This document shows positions 1 to 5,508 of a DNA stretch of 5,508 nucleotides, piece after piece (position 1 is the stretch's first letter; every line of letters begins with the position of its first letter). The notes beneath the pieces were generated by a model. That model did no database searches. It had not been told where the DNA came from and was given only the letters and a program-made list of their open reading frames with translations. The stretch lies in NCBI GenBank assembly GCA_016938515.1, contig JAFGUM010000028.1, forward strand, positions 1 to 5,508, written 5' to 3'. The translations under genes and the position numbers were made by a program. The stretch comes from Spirochaetales bacterium. GTDB lineage: Bacteria; Spirochaetota; Spirochaetia; Treponematales; UBA12059.

Positions 1-1082
1 ACGATGTTGCCTTCGTTTATGGGCAAGCCTACCATGTTTATCAGTTCTTTGGGGCCAAACTCGAAGGCGTGGGTTGCGCCATTCTTTATGGGCACCCGGT
101 TCTTTTCCAGCTGTATGTGCAGGGCGTCGTACATTCGGCCCAGGGGGTCGGAAATCAGGGTGTTTGCCAGTTGCTTGTAAATAAACCAGATACGCTCGGC
201 GAGCAGCTGGGTTAGACGCGTAACGATCTGCGGCTGCGCCTGTACCATCCGCTCGAAGTTCTGCTTGTTTACCGCCAGCAAGTACGCGTCCTCATACGCT
301 ATGGCACTGGCGGAGCGCGGCTTGTTTTCAAGCAAGGCCATCTCGCCAAAGATGTCGCCAGCCTTGAGCACAGCAAGCAGCACTTCCGTATTCTCGACTA
401 TCTTCGTTATCTTGACGGAGCCCTTCTGGAGGATATACAGCTCGGAACCCGGCATCCCCTCGGAAAACACCATGGTATCCTTGGGGTAGAAGCGGTTGAA
501 CTCCTCGGTGGAGCCGTCGAGATAGACAGCCTTGGCGTAGGGTTTTATCTTTGCCATCCGCTCCTTGACGGCCGCGGCGTTCTGCCCGTTGGGACAGAAC
601 TTCAGGTACTGGTAGTACGCGTAGTACGCCTGGTTGAACTGACTCTGCCGCGCGTAGCACTCGGCCACTTTGTACAGGTGCGACGGGTCGATATCGGCGC
701 TTTTCTTGAGCGTGATGCGCGTAAGCGCTTCGTCTAGAAAGCGCATGCGTTTTGAGAAGCCCATGATTATCTTCATGGCCACCGGGGTATTCTTCTCTAT
801 AAGAAGGCCGTACTGGTCGCGCTGGACGCTGATGAGCGTGACGTCGGTAATGGCCTGGGCTGTCTCGATGTGGCTGTGGCTGGACATCGTCGACACGACG
901 CCAAAAAAATCCCCGGGCGAGTAAATATTGCCGCCCTCTTCCTCGACGACCTCTACTTCTTTGGAGATACGTACCTTGCCTGCTTTGATAATATAGAAAC
1001 GGTCGGCATTCTGCTTGCCTTCAACAATTATGTACGAGTCTTTTTTAAAATTGACGAAGGTCAGCTGGAGCGGATTATCCAT
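1..1082 (-). CDS. Dual cyclic-nucleotide-binding (Crp/Fnr-like) regulator, 3' end cut by window edge
   Basis: Translating the minus strand from the ATG at 1082 gives 360 residues with no stop before the window edge. Two cyclic-nucleotide-binding domains are visible. The first (about residues 5-95) has the beta-roll pattern (YIIVEG, FYIIKAGKVRI, SPGDFFG), but its phosphate-binding cassette reads FGVVSTMSSHSHIETA and lacks the usual Glu and Arg. The second (about 190-280) has a canonical cassette, GDIFGEMALLENKPRSASA, with Glu247 and Arg256, so it could bind cAMP, cGMP or a similar ligand. Between them, residues 134-180 (HLYKVAECYARQSQFNQAYY and onward) look like a TPR hairpin. After a long helix (about 285-325), residues 340-360 (FGPKELINMVGLPINEGN) resemble the start of a Crp-type helix-turn-helix, so a DNA-binding role is likely but not fully visible. 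No other in-frame ATG lies upstream. The best Shine-Dalgarno match (GGGAGA, 1095-1100) sits 12 bases from the ATG, a rather long spacing. The gene has its own consensus promoter and follows glyA. The ligand and targets cannot be told from the sequence. Confidence 0.85.
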   Translation of the reverse strand, partial: MDNPLQLTFVNFKKDSYIIVEGKQNADRFYIIKAGKVRISKEVEVVEEEGGNIYSPGDFFGVVSTMSSHSHIETAQAITDVTLISVQRDQYGLLIEKNTPVAMKIIMGFSKRMRFLDEALTRITLKKSADIDPSHLYKVAECYARQSQFNQAYYAYYQYLKFCPNGQNAAAVKERMAKIKPYAKAVYLDGSTEEFNRFYPKDTMVFSEGMPGSELYILQKGSVKITKIVENTEVLLAVLKAGDIFGEMALLENKPRSASAIAYEDAYLLAVNKQNFERMVQAQPQIVTRLTQLLAERIWFIYKQLANTLISDPLGRMYDALHIQLEKNRVPIKNGATHAFEFGPKELINMVGLPINEGNI

Positions 1083-1118
1083 GCCGATACCGTTTCTCCC
1101 ATAGGAAAGCTCGTCTGA

Positions 1119-1147
1119 ATTATAGGGACGCCCCCGCGGGTTGTCAA
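1119..1147 (-). promoter_or_regulatory. Perfect sigma-70 consensus promoter for the cyclic-nucleotide-binding gene
   Basis: Read on the minus strand, TTGACA (1142-1147) is followed by a spacer of exactly 17 bases (1125-1141) and then TATAAT (1119-1124). Both hexamers match the housekeeping sigma-70 consensus completely at the optimal spacing. The predicted transcription start is near 1112, giving a leader of about 30 bases before the ATG at 1082. The spacer contains the palindrome CCCGCGGG (1133-1140). Such a perfect match suggests strong constitutive transcription, possibly with repression superimposed. Confidence 0.85.
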
Positions 1148-1201
1148 TCTCCGAGCTTGCGCCGGATTAGCCCGCGGAAGACGCCCATACACGATACGTG
1201 G

Positions 1202-2494
1202 CTACAGATCCGATGGCAGTCCAAATCGACCGGTGAGCTCACGGACACCCTCTTTGACGCGGGCCAGTACCGCAGGGTCACCCTTGGCCTTGAGAACGTC
1301 CACGATGAAGCCGGCGATAGTGGACATTTCGGGTTCCTTCATACCCCGCGTCGTTACCGCGGGCGAGCCTACCCTGATGCCAGACGTAATAAAAGGACTC
1401 TTCTGGTCAAAGGGAATACCGTTCTTGTTTACCGTGATGCCTGCCTCGTCCAGCCACTTCTCGGCTTCCTTGCCGGTTATGCCGAGCGGGCTGAGATCGA
1501 CGAGCATCAGGTGGTTGTCGGTACCGCCGGAAACGATGCGCGCACCACCAGCGGCCAGTTCCCGGGCAAGTACGCTGGCGTTTAGCACCACCTGGCGGAT
1601 ATACGCCTTGTACTCGGGAGACAGGGCCTCCTTGAACGCGACCGCCTTGGCCGCGGTTATGTGGCACAGAGGGCCTCCCTGGATGCCGGGGAAGATGGTG
1701 GCGTCTATCAGTTCTGACCACAGCTTGAGGCGGTCACCCTTGGGTGTCATTACCCCTATGCTGTTCTCCTTGTCGGTACCCACAAAAATCGCGCCGCCAC
1801 GCGGCCCTCGAAGGGTTTTGTGCGTCGTGGTGGTCGTAAAATCGGCAATGCGCATGGGGCTCGGATGGGCACCAGCGGCGACGAGGCCGGCTATGTGCGC
1901 CATGTCAACGAGGAACAGCGCGCCAACCTCGTCGGCGATGCTCCTGAAGCGCTGGAAGTCTATGATGCGCGGGTACGCGCTGGCGCCGGCGATTATCATA
2001 CGCGGCTTGTTCTCCCGCGCCAGCCTGGCCACCTCGTCGTAATCGATTGTTTCTGTCTCCCGGTTTACTCCGTAGCGTACGACGTTGTACAGCTTGCCCG
2101 AGAACGACACGGGGGCGCCGTGCGTAAGATGACCACCGTGGGCGAGATCCATACCCAGGATGGTGTCGCCCGGCTTGAGTGCCGCAAAATATACGCCCAT
2201 GTTGGCCTGCGAGCCGGAATGTGGCTGCACGTTAACGTAGTCCGCGTCGAACAGCGCCTTGGCGCGATCCCTGGCGAGGTTCTCGGCTACGTCAACGAAC
2301 TCGCAGCCGCCGTAGTACCGCTTGCCTGGGTAGCCTTCGGCGTACTTGTTCGTCAATACTGACCCAGCCGCCTCCATTACCGCCCTGGACGCGTAGTTTT
2401 CGCTCGCTATGAGTTCCAGATTGTTGCGCTGGCGGTCTTCTTCCTGTCCAATCGCCTTCCAGAGCTCGGGATCAGATTTCTCTATGTACGACAC
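1202..2494 (-). CDS. glyA: Serine hydroxymethyltransferase
   Basis: This is a complete 430-residue pyridoxal-phosphate enzyme, close to the usual bacterial GlyA length of about 415-430. It interconverts serine and glycine using tetrahydrofolate, supplying one-carbon units for purine, thymidylate and methionine synthesis in the cytoplasm. Family landmarks are in order: [11 protein letters not shown] (26-36), [20 protein letters not shown] (49-68), [14 protein letters not shown] (89-102), [12 protein letters not shown] (115-126), the cofactor-binding Asp in [10 protein letters not shown] (Asp197), [14 protein letters not shown] with the Schiff-base lysine at Lys226, FPGIQGGPL (268-276), and SGIRVGSPA with the substrate-carboxylate Arg at 374. 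All key residues seen are intact. The start is GTG at 2494, chosen because AGGAGGG (2499-2505) lies 4 bases upstream and the N-terminus aligns with the family. The stop is TAG at 1202-1204. A promoter and a palindrome lie upstream. No convincing terminator was found between this gene and the next promoter, so some readthrough into the downstream regulator gene is possible. Confidence 0.97.
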   Translation of the reverse strand: MSYIEKSDPELWKAIGQEEDRQRNNLELIASENYASRAVMEAAGSVLTNKYAEGYPGKRYYGGCEFVDVAENLARDRAKALFDADYVNVQPHSGSQANMGVYFAALKPGDTILGMDLAHGGHLTHGAPVSFSGKLYNVVRYGVNRETETIDYDEVARLARENKPRMIIAGASAYPRIIDFQRFRSIADEVGALFLVDMAHIAGLVAAGAHPSPMRIADFTTTTTHKTLRGPRGGAIFVGTDKENSIGVMTPKGDRLKLWSELIDATIFPGIQGGPLCHITAAKAVAFKEALSPEYKAYIRQVVLNASVLARELAAGGARIVSGGTDNHLMLVDLSPLGITGKEAEKWLDEAGITVNKNGIPFDQKSPFITSGIRVGSPAVTTRGMKEPEMSTIAGFIVDVLKAKGDPAVLARVKEGVRELTGRFGLPSDL

Positions 2495-2498
2495 GATG

Positions 2499-2505
2499 CC
2501 CTCCT
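2499..2505 (-). promoter_or_regulatory. Strong ribosome binding site of glyA
   Basis: AGGAGGG on the minus strand is a near-perfect anti-16S match 4 bases before the GTG at 2494. It supports GTG as the real start despite the less common codon. Confidence 0.8.
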
Positions 2506-2526
2506 AAGTATATACCTTCGAGTTCA

Positions 2527-2539
2527 GGGTACTGTACCC
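2527..2539 (-). promoter_or_regulatory. 13-base perfect palindrome at the predicted glyA start site (possible operator)
   Basis: GGGTAC, one central base, GTACCC forms a perfect inverted repeat. It lies just downstream of the candidate -10 element and overlaps the predicted transcription start, the usual place for a repressor operator. It could also form a very short hairpin, but a one-base loop makes an RNA structure unlikely. No regulator family is recognised for this site. Confidence 0.35.
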
Positions 2540-2543
2540 ATAG

Positions 2544-2552
2544 TGTATAGCA
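2544..2552 (-). promoter_or_regulatory. Candidate extended -10 promoter element of glyA
   Basis: On the minus strand the sequence TGCTATACA fits an extended -10 element (TGn followed by TATACA at 2544-2549). No good -35 hexamer is found at 16-18 bases upstream; TTGCGC is present but about 21 bases away. Extended -10 promoters depend less on a -35 box. The predicted start would fall near 2537, giving a leader of roughly 43 bases before the GTG start of glyA. Placement is inferred from motif match only. Confidence 0.4.
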
Positions 2553-2574
2553 TACCATGATAGTCACGGCGCGC

Positions 2575-2593
2575 AAAACGCAAACGCGGTTTT
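2575..2593 (-). terminator. Weak stem-loop after the envelope operon (possible terminator)
   Basis: Just past the stop of the transglutaminase-like gene, the minus strand reads AAAACCGC, loop GTTT, GCGTTTT, which pairs except for one bulged C. The stem is short and AT-rich at its base. The T-run on the minus strand is only the four bases inside the stem, so termination of the operon would be inefficient. The T-run is longer on the plus strand (2590-2597), where no gene is seen to need it. Confidence 0.25.
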
Positions 2594-2596
2594 TTT

Positions 2597-4285
2597 TCAG
2601 TACACGCCGGTAATTTCAACGTCACTCCAGAACGACGTGTACGACGGCAGATCGCCACCAGATTCCTCGAATATGGTCTGGAACGAATAGCGTCGCAGCG
2701 CCGCCACGGTATTGCCGTCAGGAGCCATGCGATCTACCGTGGTGAGGCCGCGCGAGAAGGCTATATGCCTGTCATCCATGTTGCCGAAGTAACGGCTCCT
2801 GTCGTCAAACGGCGGCACAAAGTCTCCGACGATAGCCCCGGACGCCAGGACGGGATCTACGGGAATCCAGCCGAAACCGTAGACGTAGAATTCTGCCCAC
2901 GCGTGGTTCCACGCACGGAGCGCGTCGTCTACGACGACACCAGCCACCGGTACGGCAGGCACCTTGGCGGCGCGCAGTAAGGCGGTATACAGAATTGCCA
3001 TGTCCCAGGCGTCGGCTCTGGCTGCTTCCAGCGCGTCGGCGCTTGAGGCGGCCACTGCCGTGGCGTCGTACTGGACAGTGGCTACAAGCGCCTCGTGGAG
3101 GAGAGCGGCTATTCTGTAGGGGTTCTTCTCCCGGCCTACAGCTTTTGCCGCGAACGCCTTGAGCGCTGGATTATCAGCCGGAACGAGTGCGTCTGGCGCG
3201 GTAAAGACTTCGTACAGGGATGATACAGGTGCCGGCGGTGTTTTTATCTTCTCAGGCTTTACGTCGGTTTCTACGCCGTATACCTGCACCAGATAATCCT
3301 GGCTCACGGTGGTAAGAGAATCTGGAGCCAGGTCACCGAGTTTGTACGCCGACAGCCCCCTGTAATCGGGGAATAGCGGCTCAACGCTTCTGTTGAGAGC
3401 CTTGACTCCCTGTTGCGATGGCGAATTGACGGGGAAAGGCATCCATAGGTACAGAGAATTCTGCCCGCCCGATTGTACGCGGGAAATTGTCACGAAGGTA
3501 GAGAGCGCGTATGTCCTGCGGCCGAGGTATGATTTGGATCCCGGCACGTCTACAACCTGGAAGTAGCGCACCTGGCTGGTGCCCTTGGCTGTTCGCACAG
3601 CCACGCCCCCGGTAATGGCGCCATCGGGTACGCGGACACGTATTTCCTTGTCAGACCAGCTCTCATACTCCCCGAAGGCAGCTATCGGAGTTACATAACC
3701 GCGCCCAGTGTCCTCAGTTCTTGCCTGGACGGCACTCTCGCCCATCCACGTGAACAGCACAGACGAATCACCTCGATTGGAACCATAATTGAGGCCACGA
3801 ATCGTGAGCAGCGAACCCATGACGCCAGAATCAGACGACAGCGATTCGATGCTGGGCCCAAGAGCCTGGCCACCGGTGCCAGCGGGAGCGGATGGCAGCA
3901 GGGATCGGCTCATGAACATCCTGGGGTTGGAGCGACCGCTCTCGGTAACAACCCGTACCAGCGACGAATCAGCGTACAACGGCACCCGCACCTGTATGAG
4001 GCCTTCGCTCCACGACAGGTAGGACGACGAAGTGACGGCGGCTCCGTCAAACTCCACCGTGCCCTCTCCCCGTTCCTTGCCAAAATTACGCCCCCTGACG
4101 AGCAGGGCGCCACCGGGGTCGCCTATCGGGGGCTCTATGGCCTCGATGACGGGTCGTGCCTGTCTGGCTTGTACCATGGGTATCGATACCACCGCGGCGA
4201 GAGCCGCGCACAGGAACACCACGAGCAGTATAACCGACGCGCCGCTTCGCCTGGAGGTTTTTGGCGGAGAGAACGCGACCCTCAT
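2597..4285 (-). CDS. Membrane-anchored TIG/IPT and transglutaminase-like protein lacking the catalytic cysteine
   Basis: This is a 562-residue protein. A basic N-terminus followed by a hydrophobic segment (about residues 17-37) indicates an inner-membrane anchor or uncleaved signal, with the rest outside the cytoplasm. Two TIG/IPT-like immunoglobulin folds follow: residues 44-124 (PVIEAIEPPIGDPGGALLVR, then NFG) and 143-245 (GPSIESLSSDSGVMGSLLTI, then RGLNYG, ending RVRVP and RYFQV). A linker region (about 250-375) of unknown fold precedes a transglutaminase-like domain (about 385-480). That domain keeps the helix WDMAILYTALLRAAKVPAVP, the histidine motif NHAWAEFYVYGFGWIPVDP (His461) and Asp477. 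The position normally held by the nucleophilic Cys is Ala426 (ADAWDMA), so protease or crosslinking activity is not expected. A C-terminal extension of about 80 residues has no recognised domain. The ATG overlaps the preceding stop as ATGA and has no strong ribosome binding site, so translational coupling is likely. It is the last gene of a sigma/anti-sigma operon. A binding or sensing role at the envelope is inferred; its ligand is unknown. Confidence 0.85.
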   Translation of the reverse strand: MRVAFSPPKTSRRSGASVILLVVFLCAALAAVVSIPMVQARQARPVIEAIEPPIGDPGGALLVRGRNFGKERGEGTVEFDGAAVTSSSYLSWSEGLIQVRVPLYADSSLVRVVTESGRSNPRMFMSRSLLPSAPAGTGGQALGPSIESLSSDSGVMGSLLTIRGLNYGSNRGDSSVLFTWMGESAVQARTEDTGRGYVTPIAAFGEYESWSDKEIRVRVPDGAITGGVAVRTAKGTSQVRYFQVVDVPGSKSYLGRRTYALSTFVTISRVQSGGQNSLYLWMPFPVNSPSQQGVKALNRSVEPLFPDYRGLSAYKLGDLAPDSLTTVSQDYLVQVYGVETDVKPEKIKTPPAPVSSLYEVFTAPDALVPADNPALKAFAAKAVGREKNPYRIAALLHEALVATVQYDATAVAASSADALEAARADAWDMAILYTALLRAAKVPAVPVAGVVVDDALRAWNHAWAEFYVYGFGWIPVDPVLASGAIVGDFVPPFDDRSRYFGNMDDRHIAFSRGLTTVDRMAPDGNTVAALRRYSFQTIFEESGGDLPSYTSFWSDVEITGVY

Positions 4286-4857
4286 GGCCCGGTCTTATCC
4301 TGCTCGGCGACCGCTTCTTCGGCTGATTCTTCCGGTTCCGGTGGCACGTAGCGATCCATTATGAGCTCGACGCGCAACGGCGAACCGCCATCGGGCTTGG
4401 TTCCAAACGGGTAGAACAGCACGGTTTCCCCAAAGCGCACGGACAGCGTGTCTACGGTTGTCTGGTACCGCAGCCCCTGTTCGCCATCGTGGTACCAGAC
4501 CTGACCCTGGGCTACTATGAGCAATCCCCCGTCCTTGGTTTTGTACGGGGTAAGCGTGATGACTATGGCAACATCGCTGCCGAGCATCTTTACCGACACC
4601 GCGGTGCCGGGGATGGTGTACTTGACGTCCCGGGCTTCCCAGCTGGGCTCTTCGTCTGGCTTGCTCACCGAGGCGACGATTGACACCGCCAGAGCCTCGC
4701 TTATGAGCGCCGCCGGTATAGCTTCCAGCGAACCCGCTCCAACTACGGAGCCAGGCGCCACGGGTGGAACAGGAAGCGCGGCCTCCTGGGCAAACGGCGA
4801 GGCCACCGCGAAAGCCGCTACCGTAAGAATGGCGAATCCGTTACAGGCGCGCTTCAC
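4282..4857 (-). CDS. Exported protein of unknown function in sigma/anti-sigma operon
   Basis: This 191-residue protein is not recognised as a known family. It starts with a typical signal peptide: MKR, a hydrophobic core (about 8-20) and a likely cleavage after SPFA near residue 23. No lipobox cysteine is seen, so it is probably periplasmic and not a lipoprotein. A Pro/Ala-rich stretch (27-55) is followed by a region of alternating hydrophobic residues that looks mainly beta (about 78-170: TAVSVKML, VAIVITLTPY, GLLIVAQGQVWYHDG, LSVRFGETVLFYPFG, LRVELIMDRYV). The C-terminal tail (172-191) is acidic and Pro/Glu-rich. The start is GTG at 4857, overlapping the anti-sigma stop as GTGA. A modest GGGGA Shine-Dalgarno (4865-4869) lies 7 bases upstream. 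The downstream overlap with the TIG/transglutaminase-like gene (ATGA) suggests the two exported products are made together and may interact. That partnership is inference from gene order only. Confidence 0.8.
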   Translation of the reverse strand: MKRACNGFAILTVAAFAVASPFAQEAALPVPPVAPGSVVGAGSLEAIPAALISEALAVSIVASVSKPDEEPSWEARDVKYTIPGTAVSVKMLGSDVAIVITLTPYKTKDGGLLIVAQGQVWYHDGEQGLRYQTTVDTLSVRFGETVLFYPFGTKPDGGSPLRVELIMDRYVPPEPEESAEEAVAEQDKTGP

Positions 4858-5414
4858 CGGCGAGTCCCCGCCCGATAGTCGGCTTCACGAACGATAAACG
4901 GCTCGCCGCCTGCGCCAATGAATGCTTCTGCCGGCAGCGTTATATTGATATTGACCGCAGAATCCTGCCTCGAAATAAAATCGATGACGGATTCCATGCC
5001 CATTCCCGAGGCAGCCACCGACGTGGCTTCTATCGCCTTGCGGACGGCAACCTGCAACTCGGCGTTGCGCCTGCCACTGTTGAACAGCGCGAGGCCGAGC
5101 AGGGCTACGAGCAACGCGGCAGCTGCGGCTGCTGGCAGCGGCACAGAATAACGACGCGCCCAGAATGCGCGGGGGCGCAAGGGCCCGGGGTGCGCTACCG
5201 CGCCGAGTTTTGCCAGCACGCGGTCGCTGGCTTGTGAAGCAGCCGCGTCAAAGCGGGAAGCGTCGCTCGTCAGAACATCCCTGACGCGACGCAACTCCCG
5301 CACGGTGGCCGAACAGTCAGCGCACGCGCTCGTATGATGCTCGATTGTTTCCCGCCATGGAGACGGCACTTCGCCGTCTACCCAGGCGGATAAAAGCTCA
5401 CGATCGGGACACAT
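4854..5414 (-). CDS. Membrane-anchored zinc-binding anti-sigma factor
   Basis: The protein is 186 residues from the ATG at 5414. The N-terminal cytoplasmic domain carries the zinc-binding anti-sigma signature: Cys2, then His27-x3-Cys31-x2-Cys34 (HTSACADC). This domain holds the partner ECF sigma factor inactive. A linker rich in Ala/Arg leads to one membrane helix (about residues 91-112, VPLPAAAAAALLVALLGLAL). An extracytoplasmic tail of about 70 residues (ending FIVREADYRAGTRR) could act as the sensor. Two further in-frame ATGs lie upstream at 5420 and 5423 (the longest form has 189 residues). The one at 5414 is preferred because GGGAGG (5424-5429) lies 9 bases before it, against 3 and 0 bases for the others, and because the protein then begins MCPDREL. 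It overlaps the end of the sigma gene and its stop overlaps the next start, so co-expression in fixed ratio is expected. Whether the trigger works by proteolysis or by redox release of zinc cannot be told. Confidence 0.9.
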   Translation of the reverse strand: MCPDRELLSAWVDGEVPSPWRETIEHHTSACADCSATVRELRRVRDVLTSDASRFDAAASQASDRVLAKLGAVAHPGPLRPRAFWARRYSVPLPAAAAAALLVALLGLALFNSGRRNAELQVAVRKAIEATSVAASGMGMESVIDFISRQDSAVNINITLPAEAFIGAGGEPFIVREADYRAGTRR

Positions 5415-5508
5415 CGTCATCATCCTCCCGCATCATAGCCGCAAGAGCCTCCCGGGCCCTGAAGACCCGGACCTTGACGTTACCCTCGGCTATTCCGAGT
5501 ACACGTCC
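5398..5508 (-). CDS. ECF-type RNA polymerase sigma factor, C-terminal fragment (region 4.2)
   Basis: The last 36 residues of a gene that begins beyond the right edge are visible. They read GRVLGIAEGNVKVRVFRARE and then ALAAMMREDDDDVSRS before TGA at 5398-5400. The core matches the helix-turn-helix of sigma region 4.2 in the ECF (sigma-24/RpoE-like) group, where a typical form is LGISEGTVKSRLFRARE. This helix pair contacts the -35 element of target promoters. The acidic DDDD tail is encoded by the stretch that also carries the anti-sigma ribosome binding site and first ATGs. The overlap with the anti-sigma gene, and that gene's zinc-binding domain, strongly support the assignment even though only the end is seen. 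The promoter of the operon lies outside the window. Confidence 0.88.
   Translation of the reverse strand, partial: GRVLGIAEGNVKVRVFRAREALAAMMREDDDDVSRS

Noticed and set aside
328..660. A 110-codon minus-strand frame inside the cyclic-nucleotide-binding gene
   Set aside because: It is out of frame with the two-domain protein, whose motifs are unmistakable, and its Arg/Gly-rich translation is typical of a shifted frame.
1076..1102. ATG at 1102 as an alternative start, nearer to the promoter
   Set aside because: It is in a different frame from the domain-bearing protein and soon leaves any recognisable sequence; the ATG at 1082 is the first in the correct frame.
1233..2042. A 269-codon open frame on the plus strand opposite glyA, and another of 180 codons at 1820-2362
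   Set aside because: Both lie wholly within the clearly real glyA on the other strand. Their translations are low-complexity (Ser/Ala/Arg-rich) or unfamiliar, and long antisense frames are expected opposite GC-rich coding DNA.
2507..2512. TATACT as a -10 box for glyA
   Set aside because: It lies next to the ribosome binding site, so transcription would start in or after the Shine-Dalgarno sequence, and no -35 hexamer is present at a suitable distance.
2590..2597. Run of eight T on the plus strand as a strong terminator
   Set aside because: No plus-strand gene precedes it and its stem is short with a bulge. On the minus strand, where the genes lie, it is a run of A at the end of a coding sequence.
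3691..4364. Several short frames on both strands in this stretch (3789-4022, 3910-4113, 4032-4364 and others)
   Set aside because: All overlap the TIG/transglutaminase-like gene, and in places the exported-protein gene, whose reading frames carry signal or membrane segments and domain motifs. None of the short frames shows a motif or a convincing ribosome binding site.

Overview
All recognisable genes lie on the minus strand, so they read from right to left in the coordinates given. The DNA is moderately GC-rich. The gene content fits a spirochaete, perhaps a Treponema or Spirochaeta relative. The hints are a zinc-binding anti-sigma factor starting MCPDRELLSAW, a TIG plus transglutaminase-like envelope protein, and a double cyclic-nucleotide-binding protein with a TPR-like linker. 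This assignment rests on recollection of family resemblance, not on a search, so it is tentative.

Right part (5508 down to 2597): a tightly packed set of four genes. It starts with the C-terminal end of an ECF-type sigma factor (region 4.2). Next comes a membrane-anchored zinc-binding anti-sigma factor that overlaps the sigma gene. Then follows a small exported protein of unknown function, and finally a membrane-anchored protein with two TIG/IPT-like domains and a transglutaminase-like domain. Every junction overlaps (17 or 26 bases, then GTGA, then ATGA), which points to one co-translated operon. A likely scheme is an envelope-sensing sigma/anti-sigma switch with two envelope effectors or sensors. 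The transglutaminase-like domain has alanine where the catalytic cysteine should be, so it is probably a binding or sensing fold and not an enzyme.

Middle (2596 to 1202): a short intergenic region with an extended -10 candidate, a perfect 13-base palindrome at the predicted transcription start and a strong ribosome binding site, followed by a complete glyA (serine hydroxymethyltransferase) with a GTG start.

Left part (1201 to 1): a perfect consensus sigma-70 promoter (TTGACA, 17 bases, TATAAT) drives a gene for a protein with two cyclic-nucleotide-binding domains. The gene is cut by the window edge inside what looks like a Crp-type DNA-binding domain. The first nucleotide-binding domain looks degenerate; the second looks intact.

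No tRNA, rRNA, CRISPR array, insertion sequence or phage gene was seen. The best candidate for a little-described system is the four-gene sigma/anti-sigma/envelope operon with its inactive-looking transglutaminase-like member.
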